A stretch of DNA of 64,000 bases. It comes from Brasenia schreberi (lineage: Eukaryota; Streptophyta; Magnoliopsida; Nymphaeales; Cabombaceae). This document shows, in pieces, positions 23,001-34,125 of the stretch. The notes beneath the pieces were generated by a model, which was given only the letters and a program-made list of their open reading frames with translations, had not been told where the DNA came from and searched no databases. Where the stretch lies: positions 15,019,501 through 15,083,500 of the forward strand of contig JAYKKT010000086.1 in assembly GCA_036023115.1 (NCBI GenBank). The letters are read 5' to 3'. Position 1 is the first letter of the stretch. Each line of letters starts with the position of its first letter. The translations under genes and the position numbers were made by a program.

Positions 23001-23760
23001 AGGGTGACTTAGAAAGTTGTATCATCCTTGCTTCCAAGAGCTCCCCCAACTGTTTCCGGAGCTCTTCCAGCTCTGGAGGACTCATCCTATACGCGGCATG
23101 GGCTGATGTCTTTGCCCTCGATTCTAGCACGATCTCATGGTCTGTACACCGCCTAGGTGGTAAAGTCTTCGGGAGATCTGTCAGCATCATGTCCTGAAAG
23201 TTGAGCAAGACCTGCTCAATCTCATGTAGAATCCTAAAGTCTTCGGAGTCCATCTCATCTTCTCTTAAGACTACTAACAATGTGGGGTGACTCTTTACGA
23301 AGGTCGGTCTGAGTTGCATTGTGAACAAGTAAATTGCTCCATAGGTCAGAAGGTTAGGAGCTTTACCTAGGTCACATTGAGGTACGAATCTAGGTTGGGT
23401 AGGATCCACGCACACCAAACCTCTGAGGTGTGGGGCAACCATTATGCTCGCTGCCCTGAAGAAGTTGCATCCAAGGACTACTCCAAAATCGTCCATCATG
23501 CTGACGATGAAATCCAAACTACCACTCCAATACCCAACTTTGAGGCAGCAAGCTCTGGCTAATCTAGCCACTCTAGAAGCACTCTTATTAACCGTCTTCA
23601 ATCGCTACTCGGATTGCTCTAGTCGTAAACCCCATTGTGTGGCTAGAGATGTGGAAATGATCGAGTGAGATGCATCGGTGTCTGCTAAGGCGCACACTAC
23701 GGCTGTGCCTAACTGTGCTTCTACAAACACCAGACTACGGCGCGACTCTTCCCGTACACA
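23001..23760 (-). pseudogene. Gypsy protease and linker
   Basis: On the minus strand a protease-like ALADTDASHSIIS lies near 23640-23690, followed by a flap-like FGVVLGCNFF at about 23485 and a linker into RT. The active-site triad region reads DTDAS rather than the usual D-S/T-G/A form. Confidence 0.7.
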
Positions 23761-23867
23761 TGGGCACCTAAGAGTTGGAACGATGCTGCTTGGGCACTGG
23801 AGCTAGTGCCAGCATCCTCTGCTGTTTTTTAAGCGATCATCGTGGCGATTTTTGCCTTTTTAGGGCA

Positions 23868-24721
23868 AAATCTCATCAAATGCGGACCTCCACAAATAAA
23901 ACATGTATCCTGATTCTTCGAATCTCTTGGAGGCACGTTTTTGCCTTTACCATTTGATCATTTCTTTGATTTTCCAGATGATCCCTTATTCTTCTTTTCT
24001 TTGTTCCATTTCTTAGACTTATCCTTACTCGAACTTGATTTCTTTTCCTTTTTCTTGCAATTTCCATCAGTCTTACTAGACCTTAAGTCTACAAACATCT
24101 CAACTGCTGCGATTGCCTCAATGACGGTCGAGGGATCTCGACGCCTAAGTTCAACTTGGGCTCAGGGTTGTAATCTCTGCTCGAAGTAGAACAACTTATC
24201 TTCTTCTGCCATTCCCTTGACTTCTAAGAGTATGAAGCTAAATTTCTCCACATACTCATGCAAAGTACCTGTGCATCTGAGTTTGGATAGAAGCTCTTTG
24301 GCTCTATGGCCACAGTTCATAGGAGTGAACTGCTTCCTAAGTTCCATGCGGAAACCTTCCCAAGTCGTGGGAAGTGGGGCACCACCACTGGTGGCTGCGT
24401 CCTTTAAGGTACGCCACCATAACTTCGCATCATCTCTAAGAAAGACGGTAGCCACTAGCACTCTGCAATTTTCACCTGGGACACATCCAAGCATCGCTGC
24501 AAATCTCATAGGAAATTCTCTAAGACTTTCCTATCTCTAACACCACTGAAGGGTGTCAGCTCGGGGATCTTCACTTTCGAAGAGTCAAAGTTAAGAGTAC
24601 GTGTCATTTCACGCAATCCTACAGGTGAAACCGAAGTATGAAGTGGGGTTCCTATCTCAATGTCCAGTTGCTTTTGAAGTCTAGCAACCTGTATGGCTAG
24701 TTGGTTCTGGTTAGCCTTCAT
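23868..24721 (-). pseudogene. Gypsy Gag with zinc knuckle
   Basis: The minus strand, from right, gives a coiled N-terminal part (NQNQLAIQVARLQKQLD) with FDSSKVKIPELTPFSG. Then the capsid-like retrotrans_gag region (DDAKLWWRTLKD, FRMELRKQFTP) lies at 24162-24509. Last is a zinc knuckle CFICGGPHLMRFC at about 23868-23908. A frame break separates the first two parts. Confidence 0.8.
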
Positions 24722-25597
24722 AGAGTCCTAAGTGGCTCTCATTGACTCTTGAGCTGCTCTCATGGAATCTTGGCTGACTTGTAACGCCTCCAATCTCTGC
24801 AGCAAAATAGTCATAATATCGTCATCTTCAGTCCGTTGGGAAGGACCCGACTGCTCTCCTGGTCTTTGGCATTTTATTATGATTCTTTTTGAGTTACAAG
24901 ACCAACAAAATAGAACAACAGTCCGAACTGAAACAAAATACAGACTTAGCAGACAATTTCTGCAACCTACACAGATAACTTCTGACCCGACTTCAGACTC
25001 TCCTAGAAACGCGTACAGACACTGAAACTGAAATCCAAAGTTACAACACTGTAGACCAAACTACATAGAACAACTACCCAAAATTTGGCTGAAACCTACT
25101 TCGTTTGCTCAGTCAAACACACTGCCAAAAAATGCCAAAATCCAGATTTTTTGGTTTTTCTGTAACTTGTTGAAAAGCGGTTTTCCGACGATTTCCACCA
25201 TTTTTTCTGGCGAATCCTCTACTGGTAAGTCCACCTGAATCTGCTAGGTATCACTGCCATTGAAGGAATCACTTTGTTAGTTTTAGTTTTTACCAAAACA
25301 GATCCAAAACCATGGATTTCTATGAAAACACAGATTCTGTCAATCTGGTTTTCAGGCCCACTTCACCTGAGTTTTCTGAATACCTGCCTATATGTTTTCT
25401 TCTAATCAAGTACTTTGTGTCAAAGACTACCAAAAGTACTACACTCTGGAATAAATTCCTTTCTGTTCAAAACAAATTAACCTTTCTAAAACTGACTTTG
25501 AAAATCGGCAAAATCCACCTGTCCGATTTTCTGTTTTGTTCCAAATTCAGTTTTCAATCAGTTTCTTCGTCAAAAACTCAGGGAATCGAGCCTACGA
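24722..25597 (-). other. Gypsy 5' leader region
   Basis: Sequence between the primer site and gag. No coding content recognised; the open frame at 25312-25638 on the plus strand is antisense to the element and not supported. Confidence 0.5.
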
Positions 25598-25608
25598 CTC
25601 TGATACCA
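25598..25608 (-). other. Gypsy primer binding site
   Basis: On the minus strand TGGTATCAGAG lies a few bases inside the LTR end, complementary to the 3' end of initiator methionine tRNA, the usual plant LTR-element primer. Confidence 0.8.
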
Positions 25609-25612
25609 AACT

Positions 25613-26325
25613 ATCACAGTGTTAATTTTTTGAAGTAAAATTTTTCAAAGTTTTTCAACACACGTGATGGCTAGAATCGCTCCAGATTCTATCAGCCTAT
25701 TATACCGTTCAAGACAGGGTCTTTAACCCGATTCCAAAGCTTAGAACAAAGCATGACTTGATTAAAAACAACTCTTTAAATAAAACACGACAACATGCCC
25801 GAAATGATCCACTCGGCTATGATTCGGGGTTTCCTAATCACTAGCTAAGGGTTCGGCTGAACCCACACCAATCTGTTGGCCTAGCTTAGGTCAAGGGAGG
25901 TTTAACAACTCCCAAAACTCCAAACACTAAGGGAGGAAGACAGGCCTGAAGGAAGAAGGCTGGCGCTGGGCTGTCGGCACCTGTCAAGTCAGGGCGCGGC
26001 ACACCGTGCTTGTTGATGCTGCTGCGGGACAGAGGGGGAGGGTCTGCAACACCCTGGCGCGTGGCACACCCGGTGTGGTATCCTGCTGAGGGTAGCGCTA
26101 GCTACCGCGACGCATTAGAGACCGTCGGCACTCGGCTGAGGCTGAACAGGGGTCTGTGCTAAACCACGAGGGGCTTCGGTTGCTTGACAAGGTCTGCAAC
26201 ACCACGGCTGAAGGATGAAGGCTGAAGGTAGAAGGCTGGTGTCAAGGGTAGGGGCCCTTCGGTTGGCCTCCAACGGCTATGGCAGCGCGGGCCCTAATGG
26301 CCCATACCACCTATTACAATTAACA
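25613..26325 (-). repeat. Gypsy 5' LTR, complete
   Basis: On the minus strand the LTR begins TGTTAATTGTAATAGG at 26325 and runs to about 25613. Its first 38 bases and a second block containing CCATAGCCGTTGGAGGCC match the start of the copia LTR at 42387. Confidence 0.85.
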
Positions 26326-27045
26326 CGAACCAAGAATTTTTACAGCTATGACACAAGGATGCCTTTGAATCCATAGGCATGTTTTAGAACACATACACAT
26401 AAATTTGATTAGTAGAAAAGATGGACTCAACTTTGTCAACAAAAGAAAAGACAAGATGGACTCAACAATAGAATTAGTTATTAGTTAGTTAGAGAGACAA
26501 AAGATTGACAATCATGGACTCAACTGTTGGTGTTTGCTGCAACAATTTTCCAAGTATCTATAGCACTATAAATATAAACTTATAATAGCTAGGTTATGGG
26601 GTACAACAACATCAACTAAGCCTTTTTTCCATACTAGATGGGGTGAGCTATATAGATTCTTTGTTTCCACACAACCCTATCATAATTGGTAGAATCCATG
26701 GTAGATAAGTCCGACAAAGTTTTATGCTAGTTGTCGGAAGACTAGAAAATATTTTGCCACACTTCACTTCATAGTTTCAGTCCAGTAAAGAGCTAATCTA
26801 ACCAAATTGTTTATGAATACTGGTTCTTGATGGGTGGAGAACCATGTGATTGTGCCACATTTCTACTCAAGCAATACACAGGCAATGTCAAGCACATTGC
26901 ATTTCAAAGAAGTGCTACTCTTTCAATTTTTGGTTATAAAAGGTAGGGTAGCTACCCCATCATTGTAACGGGGATATAGCTTAAGAATTTGGTTGAACCA
27001 ACAGAAGAGATTTTATTTTCTGGTTTAGCATATGAGACAACGTAC
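26326..27045. other. No gene; LINE scrap and intron of RecQ remnant
   Basis: Apart from the LINE scrap at about 26601-26690, no feature is recognised. The part nearest 27045 should be intron of the minus-strand RecQ remnant. Confidence 0.5.
26601..26690 (-). mobile_element. RTE-type LINE 3'-end scrap
   Basis: Reading in reverse, it matches the conserved LINE end: a diverged GTAGCCGACC-like start, TAGTATGGAAAAAAGGCTTA, then a short TTG tail. Only the last 90 or so bases are recognisable. Confidence 0.65.
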
Positions 27046-27158
27046 CACACAGATTTTCCGCTTCCCGTTGCCATGACGACCAACACGTCCCTTCCGTTCA
27101 AGATTTCCTTGATGATCTCCTTCTGATTCGGACGAAAAAGGATATACCCATAATATCT
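27046..27158 (-). pseudogene. RecQ helicase exon with Walker A motif
   Basis: On the minus strand an acceptor GGGCTTGCAG precedes RYYGYILFRPNQKEIIKEIL, then GRDVLVVMATGSGKSV, with a donor GTGTG|GTACG. This is helicase motif 0 plus motif I (the ATP-binding Walker A loop) of a plant RecQ-family DNA helicase; the WRN/SIM-like type is suggested by wording but unproven. No following exon with motifs Ia-II is found on this strand. The DEAH exon lies 17 kb to the right on the opposite strand, so the locus is broken. Confidence 0.7.
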
Positions 27159-27710
27159 CTGCAAGCCCAACACAAAAAACAAGTATGAGATATGTGCAGC
27201 ATGAGCTTCTCTATTCAACCGTTAGGTTGTATCAAGAAATGCTTACTCTGTCGCCAAAGAACACCGGTTCAGGGAAATGCACGATGACCAACTAAATGTA
27301 TAGTTTAAAACAATAAAGAAAATAACCTTTTAACGAATAATGAGACATCTTTATCTGGTCAGGCCAAATCTAAGGCATCAATGATGTCCGCAGCGTGCAG
27401 ACGATCTTCGTTGTTCAAAGAAAATAAAACCAATATAATCAAGGCCTACCAGAAACTCGTTAACCCAACAGACCATAGAACTGCCAATCACCGGAAACGA
27501 GCACAAGGGTTTCGACGATCGAACGACTTCTTCCTAGACAAACTAAGAAACAAATAAGAGCATCAGAAACAGAATAACATGGATCATCTTTTGCGGATGA
27601 TGAGAAATGGATGCAGTTTTCTGGTTTCCTTTTCGCATATGACAGAGAAGGGAAATAGAAGCAAAACACATGCGCGAGCGCGCACACAGGTAAATGCTAT
27701 GATTGCGTCA
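27159..27710 (-). other. Region upstream of RecQ exon, nothing certain
   Basis: A minus-strand frame at 27460-27687 could be an earlier exon or leader of the RecQ remnant, but it has no recognisable domain. Confidence 0.3.
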
Positions 27711-27793
27711 GATGCCTTGATATGTGGCGACTCAATTAATACTTTGACGTTTTGTTACCCAATTCCATATTTGATTGTCAACTATTATTTACA
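27711..27793 (+). repeat. Copia LTR 3'-end remnant
   Basis: Matches the last 80 bases of the LTR at 42387-42829 (GATGCCTTGATAT, TTGACGTTTTG, GATTGTCAACTATTATTTACA). It is the left border of the copia array. Confidence 0.8.
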
Positions 27794-28841
27794 TTAAAGA
27801 ATTTGAGAACATCGAGAAGCATCCCAAGTTTGCAAAGTTCATGAAATTTCTCTAAATTTGAGGTAACACTAAGACCTTTGATTTTTGTTTAAAATAGAGA
27901 ACAAAAATGAAACTTTTAGATATATTCTTCACCTAAAATGCTATCAAAGTTGGGCAAGATATATGAAAAGGTATTTTTTGTCAAAAGTCAACTTTGGACA
28001 TTAAAGATTTGGATGATGATGTGACGCTTTCAAGGTGAAAGAAAAATATAAGCAAGATCTTAAAATTTAGAAAAAGATGAATGCTAAGATTACTTTTATT
28101 TTTTGTCAAAATATAGATGAAAAACTTAAAAATAGAATTAGTGTTTTCGAAACTGCTTTTAGGACTTGAGATTACTTAAAGAAAATCCACTCTCAAGATG
28201 ATTTCGTCTTTCAAATTTATCTTATGGAAAGAATGATAATGTTTATACAAGGAAATTTAAGTATTAAATACTATCACAATGAATTTTCAGAATTATGGTC
28301 TCAACTTAGAAGTTTTGATAAATTTGTAAAACTTCAAAAAATATATGAATTTCAAGAGTTTTTATAAAACTAATATTTCTTTTTGTTCATGCGTGTAGCT
28401 TAAGTGACGAATTTGAAAAATCTTTAAATGAATCTCATGATATCTTTGGAAAACATGTATTTACGGTCGATGGTACAAAACTTCAAATTGAAAAAATAGG
28501 AAATTTTGAAAAAGAAAATTTTAAAATCCAAAACGTAAGATTTATACCTAAACTCAATCTAAACTTACTTTCAGTTGCTTAAATTTGTGATAATGATTGT
28601 ATAGTCACTTTCTCATCTAAGTATTGTGTGGTGCAGGATCACCTATCGAAGAAGGTGATTGGTCAAGGCCATAGAGAAAGTGGACTATATAAAATGGATT
28701 GTTTAGTTATACCAAATTTTGAAACTTGTAATGTAGCCCAAAATGCTAACCTTTGGTATAAACAACTTGGACATTTGGATATTCATAAATTATGTAATTT
28801 TCTTTTGTTGAAAAAAATTGGGAAATAAAAGTTTGAATGTA
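27794..28841 (+). mobile_element. Copia array, unit A (gag to GAG-pre-integrase), degenerate
   Basis: Degenerate gag sequence follows the LTR remnant. From 28380 the protease-distal part is readable: NESHDIFGKHVF, FIPKLNLNLLSVA, then NANLWYKQLGHLDIHKLCNF, the GAG-pre-integrase domain. It breaks off at KFECKE (about 28840), where an LTR 3' part begins. The same region recurs in unit B at 30181-30520. Confidence 0.8.
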
Positions 28842-29058
28842 AAGAGTATCTTCCTCTATAAATAGTGCATTCACTTATTAATAAAATTATGTTGTCTTTC
28901 ACAACCTTTGTTTGTGATTTGACTTCATTGTTTGGACTCTTTTTTGCTTCTAGTGTGTTCTTTATGTGTGACATCCATATTCGGATGTTTTGAGATCTTG
29001 GCGATTTGACGAATTTCAACATTGTGATTCAACCTTCGATTATCAACAATTATTTATA
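28842..29058 (+). repeat. Copia LTR, 5'-truncated, shared by units A and B
   Basis: It matches the right half of the LTR at 33283-33664 (CTATAAATAGTGCATTCACT onward) and ends ATTATTTATA. The primer site TGGTATCAAAG follows at 29059-29069. CTATAAATA may be the TATA box of this LTR. Confidence 0.85.
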
Positions 29059-32000
29059 TGGTATCAAAGTCTCGTATTGAAGATTTCGAGCACATTGGGA
29101 AGCATGACAAGATTGCAAATTTCATGAAATAACTCTGAAATTGAGGTAAGTCTAAAATTTTTGTTTTTGCACAAAATGGAAAGTAAAAATGAATCTTTTA
29201 GATACATTCTTAACGCAAAATGTTATTAAAGTTGGAAAAAGACCATGAAAAATATTTTTTATCAAAAGATTTTTGTTATTATATTGATGGCAGAATCACA
29301 GAACCGATTTTAGACATTGATGATTTGGATGATGGTAATATTGTTAAAGCACATGAAAACTATAAGCAAGATATAAAAACTTGAGAAAAAATGAATACTA
29401 AAATAACTTGAATTATTTGTCAAAATGTAGATGAAAAACTTAGAAATAGAATTAGTGTTTTCGAAAGTGCTTTTGAAACATGAGAATACTTAAAAAAAGC
29501 TTCACTCTCAAGATAATTTTGTTTTCCAAATTGATTTAATGAAAATTATGATAATGCTTAAGCAAGGAAACTTAAACATTACGGACTATTACAATGAGTT
29601 TTCGAAACTTCAAAACTATAGATTCAACTTAGAAGTTTTGATAAATTTGGAAAACTCCAAAAAATAGATGAATTTCAAGAGTTTTTGGATAATCAATATT
29701 TCTTTTTGTTTATGTGTGGTTTAAGAGATGAATTTAAAAATATTAAATTAAACTTAATACATAGAAAACCTAGACCATAAGGAGACTCATTTTTTGCCGA
29801 TTTTATTATTAAGGAAACAAGGTTGAAAAATATCAATGTTGTAATATAAGCCATTCTTGCTGCCTCCAAACCGGGAGCTAACATGAAGATGTAGAAGTCT
29901 TCGTATGTGAAAAACTTCGAAGGAGGAAACAAGAAACCCACAGGATCATGGCCAACCAAGGATACGATATGTCACTATTACAAGGAAATTAGGTATATCA
30001 AAACCACTTGTCCTCTTCTTCGAAGGAAATTTGGAAATGTGTGAATCGTGGAAGATAAAGAAGGAGGAGTCTTTCCTACTAACATCAAAGCATATATAGA
30101 AGAAATGTTTAAGAAAAAAGCAAGTATCTTCAGAATCGCTCTCTCCACCTCTACTTTTAGATTCGGGTGCTTCTTTTTATATGACTTATTGTAAAAAATC
30201 TTTAAATGAATCTTATGATATCTTTGGAAAGCATGTATTTATGGTCGATGGTACAAAACTTCAAATTGAAAAAATAGGAAATTTTAAAAAAGAAAATTTT
30301 AAAATCCAAAACATAAGCTTTATACCTAAACTCAATCTAAACTTACTTTCAGTTGCTCAAATTTGTGATAATGATTGTATAGTCACTTTCTCATCACCTA
30401 TCAAAGAAGGTGATTGGTCAAGGCCATAGAGAAAGTGGAATATCGAAGAAGGTGATTGGATATACGTAAATTATGTAATTTTCCATTGTTGAAAAAAATT
30501 GATGAACAAAAATTTGATTGTAAAGACTGCGTTCTTAGAAAAATGCATCTCTTTCCTTTAGAGAAAGAAATTTTGTACAAGCAAAGCTTTTGAGTTAATA
30601 CATTGTTGGGCTCCTACCTGTGTTGCTTCTAAAAGAGGAATTCAATACAACAACTAAGCCTTTTCCCATACTAGACGGGATCAACTACATGAATTCTTTG
30701 TTTCCACAGAGCCCTAACATGTGCCATGTTAGCAATTAACTCTCAATAAGTTAGATCATTCTTTATTGTTTATTTCCAACACTTTTGTGGTCATCCTCTA
30801 CCTCTTTTAATACTTTTAAAATCTAGTTTTTCATATATTCTTAGAGGTTCTTCTTTTGATCTTCTCTCTATATGTCCAAACCATCTTAAACGATATTCTC
30901 TCATTTTATCCTCTATTGGTACCGCACATAATTTATTTTTAATAACCTCGTTATGTATACAATCTTTTATTGTATGACCACTCATAACATCTTCATTTAT
31001 GTCATAGACATCTTTTGTACATGTTGATAATTAACTATCCAATAATGGAATTTTGCATAAAAAATCATGCACCAAAACCCCTCAACAAAATGGCTTGGCT
31101 GAGAGAAAACATAGACATATCATAGACACATGTCGAACTATGTTAATTGCCAGCAATATTCCTAAGTTTTTATGGGCAGAAACTACTTTTACTGTGGTAT
31201 ATCTTATTAATAAAATGCCTTTATCCAAACTTAAAAATATTTCTCCCCTTGAAAAACTATATAATCTTCTTCCTTATTATGAAAGACTTAGAGTTTTTGG
31301 GTGCATATGCTTTGTTTATACGGATAAAAATGATAAATTATCTCTTAGAGTCATTGAATGTGTATTTCTTGGTTATGACAAAGACAAAAAAGGTTATAGA
31401 TATTTTGATCCTATCAATGATAAATTGTATGTTTTTAAGAATGTAAAATTCTTTGAAAATGATGCTTACTATAAGTCTAAATCTTTAGAAAGTTCTGAAT
31501 GATCTATATCTCAAGACTTCTTTGATTTAGAAGAAGATGATGATTGTGACCCTGAAGATCATCAAGATAGTCCTCTAGAGCGTGATAGTGTCCAAAATGT
31601 TCTCAACCCATCATTGAACCCTTCCCATTACATTATATACGACATTACAGAGAATATGATAACACGTGTCTAGAACCTACAATTTCAAAACCTTCTCAAT
31701 ATTTTGTTTCCTATGAAACTTTTGAACCACAACGTAAAAGTTTAATTGTAATTCTTCATCAAATCAAAGAACCTAAGTTCTATCACCAAGCTAAGGGGAT
31801 TCCCGAATGGGAAGTTAGAGCCTTAGACAAAGCTCAAACTTGGATTATTATACCTACGCCTAAAAATAAGAAGGTTATTAGATGCCGATGGGTTTATAAA
31901 ATTAAAACTCATAGTAATGATAATATTGAAAGATATAAGGCCAGATTGGTAGCCAAGGGATATTCTCAAGAGCATGGAATTCATTATGATGAAACTTTTG

Positions 32001-33282
32001 CTCCTTTTGCTAGAATGACTACTATTAGAATTCTAATCACTCTTATTGCTATTCAAAACTGAGACATATATCAACTTGATGTTAAAAATGCATTTTTGAA
32101 TGGATATTTAACTGAAGAAGTTTATATGTCTCATCCTCCCGAGTTTGTTTTTTCCTACGATCATGTTCTCAAACTACAAAAACATTGTATGGTTTGAAGC
32201 AAGCCCCTAAGGCTTGGTTTGATCATTTTGAAAAATTCATGCATCTGCATCACTTTACTTCTTATTATATTGATACTATATTATTTGTGAGGAAATCAGA
32301 TGGAGGTGTAGTAATTCTACTCTTATATGTAGATGATATAATCATCACTAAAAGTGATAAAACTGACATCTTGTAAGTTAAAAGTGATCTTCACAAAGAA
32401 TTTGAAATGAAAGATCTTGATTTGCTTAATTATTTTTGGGGAATTGAAATTATACGTAATGATAGAGGATACTTTATGTCTAGACAAAATTTGTGAGTGA
32501 AATTGTTGACAGGTCAGGTCTAACCGACGAAAAGAAGGTAAATACACCAGAGGTTTTTGAAATAAAATTGAGAGCAACAGATGGAGAGAAACTGGATGAT
32601 CCAACCCCATACAGACAACTTATAGGAGCATTGACCTATCTCACTATCACCCGTCTAGACATATCATACGCCGTAAACACTGCAAGTCAGTTTCAACAAG
32701 CTCCTACTAGTACTCACATGAGTGCAGTTATGAGAATCATCAGATACATAAAGCACTCTGTGGATAAGAGAGTACTTCTGACTTGTTCCTCTTGTTTTGA
32801 TTTATCTGTCTATACTGATGCTGATTGGGGTGGAGATGTCAACCATAGACATTCTACAACTGGTTTTTATGTTTTTCTAGGTGAATGACACATTTCTTAG
32901 AAATATAAGAAGCAACAAAATGTGTCACTTTCTTCAATCGAAGGAGAATATCGAGCCATGACTACTGTGGCTATAGAGATTTCTTGAATTACAATTGTTC
33001 TGAGCGATCTGGGTGTTACTTCTCACCAACTTGCCACTATATATTATGACAATAAAAGCGTCATGTACATTGCGTCCAACAACACCTTTCATTAACAGAT
33101 GAAGCATATTAAAATGGATTGTCATTTTATTCTTGAAGAATACTTTTAAAAGAAGATAACTTTGTGTTATGTTATATCAGAGATGCAGCTAGCTGATTTC
33201 TTCACCAAATCTCTCTCGGTCACTCATTTTCAATTTTTGATGGATAAACTTTCAGTATATACTCCATATGTTTGAGAGGGGA
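29059..33282 (+). mobile_element. Copia array, unit B, with nested LINE piece
   Basis: A primer site is followed by degenerate gag, then the GAG-pre-integrase region (30181-30530, ending KFDCKDCVL). A minus-strand LINE piece lies at 30648-31035. Integrase C-terminal region (PQQNGLAERKHRHIIDTCRT, 31053-31502), RT (IIRCRWVYKIK near 31885; KNAFLNGYL near 32090; LLLYVDDIIIT at about 32320) and RNase H (YRQLIGALTYLTITRLDISYA, YTDADWGGDVN, 32493-32888) follow. The polypurine tract GAGAGGGG ends at 33281. The DDE core of integrase is missing where the LINE piece sits. Several stops and shifts make it dead, though YVDD is intact. Confidence 0.88.
30648..31035 (-). mobile_element. RTE-type LINE 3'-end copy inside copia unit B
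   Basis: The minus strand contains [21 protein letters not shown] and the conserved 3' end with TAGTATGGGAAAAGGCTTAG and TTG units. It starts within a few tens of bases of where the copy at 489-908 starts, relative to the long LINE. Confidence 0.85.
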
Positions 33283-33664
33283 CGTTAAATGTAATAGGTA
33301 CATGGGCCATTAGGGCCTGTGTTTGAGTTGAGACTGGCCCAGGCCACTCGGGCCTGTGGCCAGTCAACTAGCCGTTGGAGGCAACTGGCCTCCAACGGCT
33401 AGTTGACTGTGCTGGCACAACAACCAGCCTTCTTCCCTCTTTCTTGCCATGTATCTTTCTCTATAAATAGTGCATTCACTTATCAATAAAATTACACTGT
33501 CTTACACCGCCTTTGTTTGTGATTTGACTTCATTGTTTGGACTCTTTTTGGCTCCTAGTGTGTTCTTTATGTGTCACATCCATATTCAGATGTTTTGAGA
33601 TCTTGGCGATTTGACGAATTTTAACGTTCACGATTCAACCTTCAATTATCAACAATTATTTACA
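33283..33664 (+). repeat. Copia unit B 3' LTR (382 bp)
   Basis: It begins CGTTAAATGTAATAGG just after the polypurine tract and ends ATTATTTACA. It holds a perfect 22-bp inverted repeat (33361-33382 with 33388-33409), a CTATAAATAG box near 33461, and an AATAAAA motif near 33486. Confidence 0.88.
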
Positions 33665-34125
33665 AATGTGATACCTCTTTTTTCAAAGGTTTTCCAAAGA
33701 ACCTCCCTCGGTACCCTATGATAAGTTTTTTTTAAATCAATAAATATCATGTGAAGGTCTTTCTTTTTTGTTCTAAAATGTTCCATAAGATTTCTCAAAA
33801 GGTGAACCGCTTCAACAGTAGATCTGCTTGTCATGAATCCAAATTGGTTCTCTGTTGTACTCGATACTTGTCTTAACCTACGTTTGATAATTCTTTCCCA
33901 CAATTTCATAGTATGGCTCATTAACTTGATACCCCGATAATTCGCTCAATTCTAAATGTCCTTATATATGGGTATAAGTGTACTCGCTCTCCATTCCTTG
34001 GGCATCTTTTAGTTTCTCCATATTTCATTAAATAGTCTTATGAGCTAAGTGATTCCTATTTCTCTTAGGATTTTCCAAACTTTTATAGGAATATTGTTTG
34101 ATCCTACCGATTTACCAAGCTTCTA
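33665..34125 (-). mobile_element. RTE-type LINE, RT fragment
   Basis: The minus strand reads MSHTMKLWERIIKRRLRQ, ENQFGFMTSRSTVEAVHLLR and MIFIDLKKTYHRVPREVLW, matching 10137-10390 of the long LINE, with upstream LINE sequence continuing to about 34125. It abuts the copia LTR end exactly at 33664 and a second copia at its other side. Confidence 0.8.

Larger units (their letters stand above)
20191..26325 (-). mobile_element. Ty3/gypsy retrotransposon, truncated
   Basis: This is a minus-strand element with a complete 5' LTR on the right (25613-26325), a tRNA-iMet-type primer site, gag, protease, RT, RNase H and integrase in the Ty3/gypsy order, and a shortened 3' LTR on the left (20191-20734). 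The end of pol, the polypurine tract and the first 180 or so bases of the 3' LTR are gone, so internal DNA joins the LTR abruptly at 20734/20735. Frames are broken. I found no matching target duplication at the outer ends. Confidence 0.9.

Noticed and set aside
25312..25638. 108-codon plus-strand frame
   Set aside because: Antisense to the gypsy leader and LTR end, no motif.
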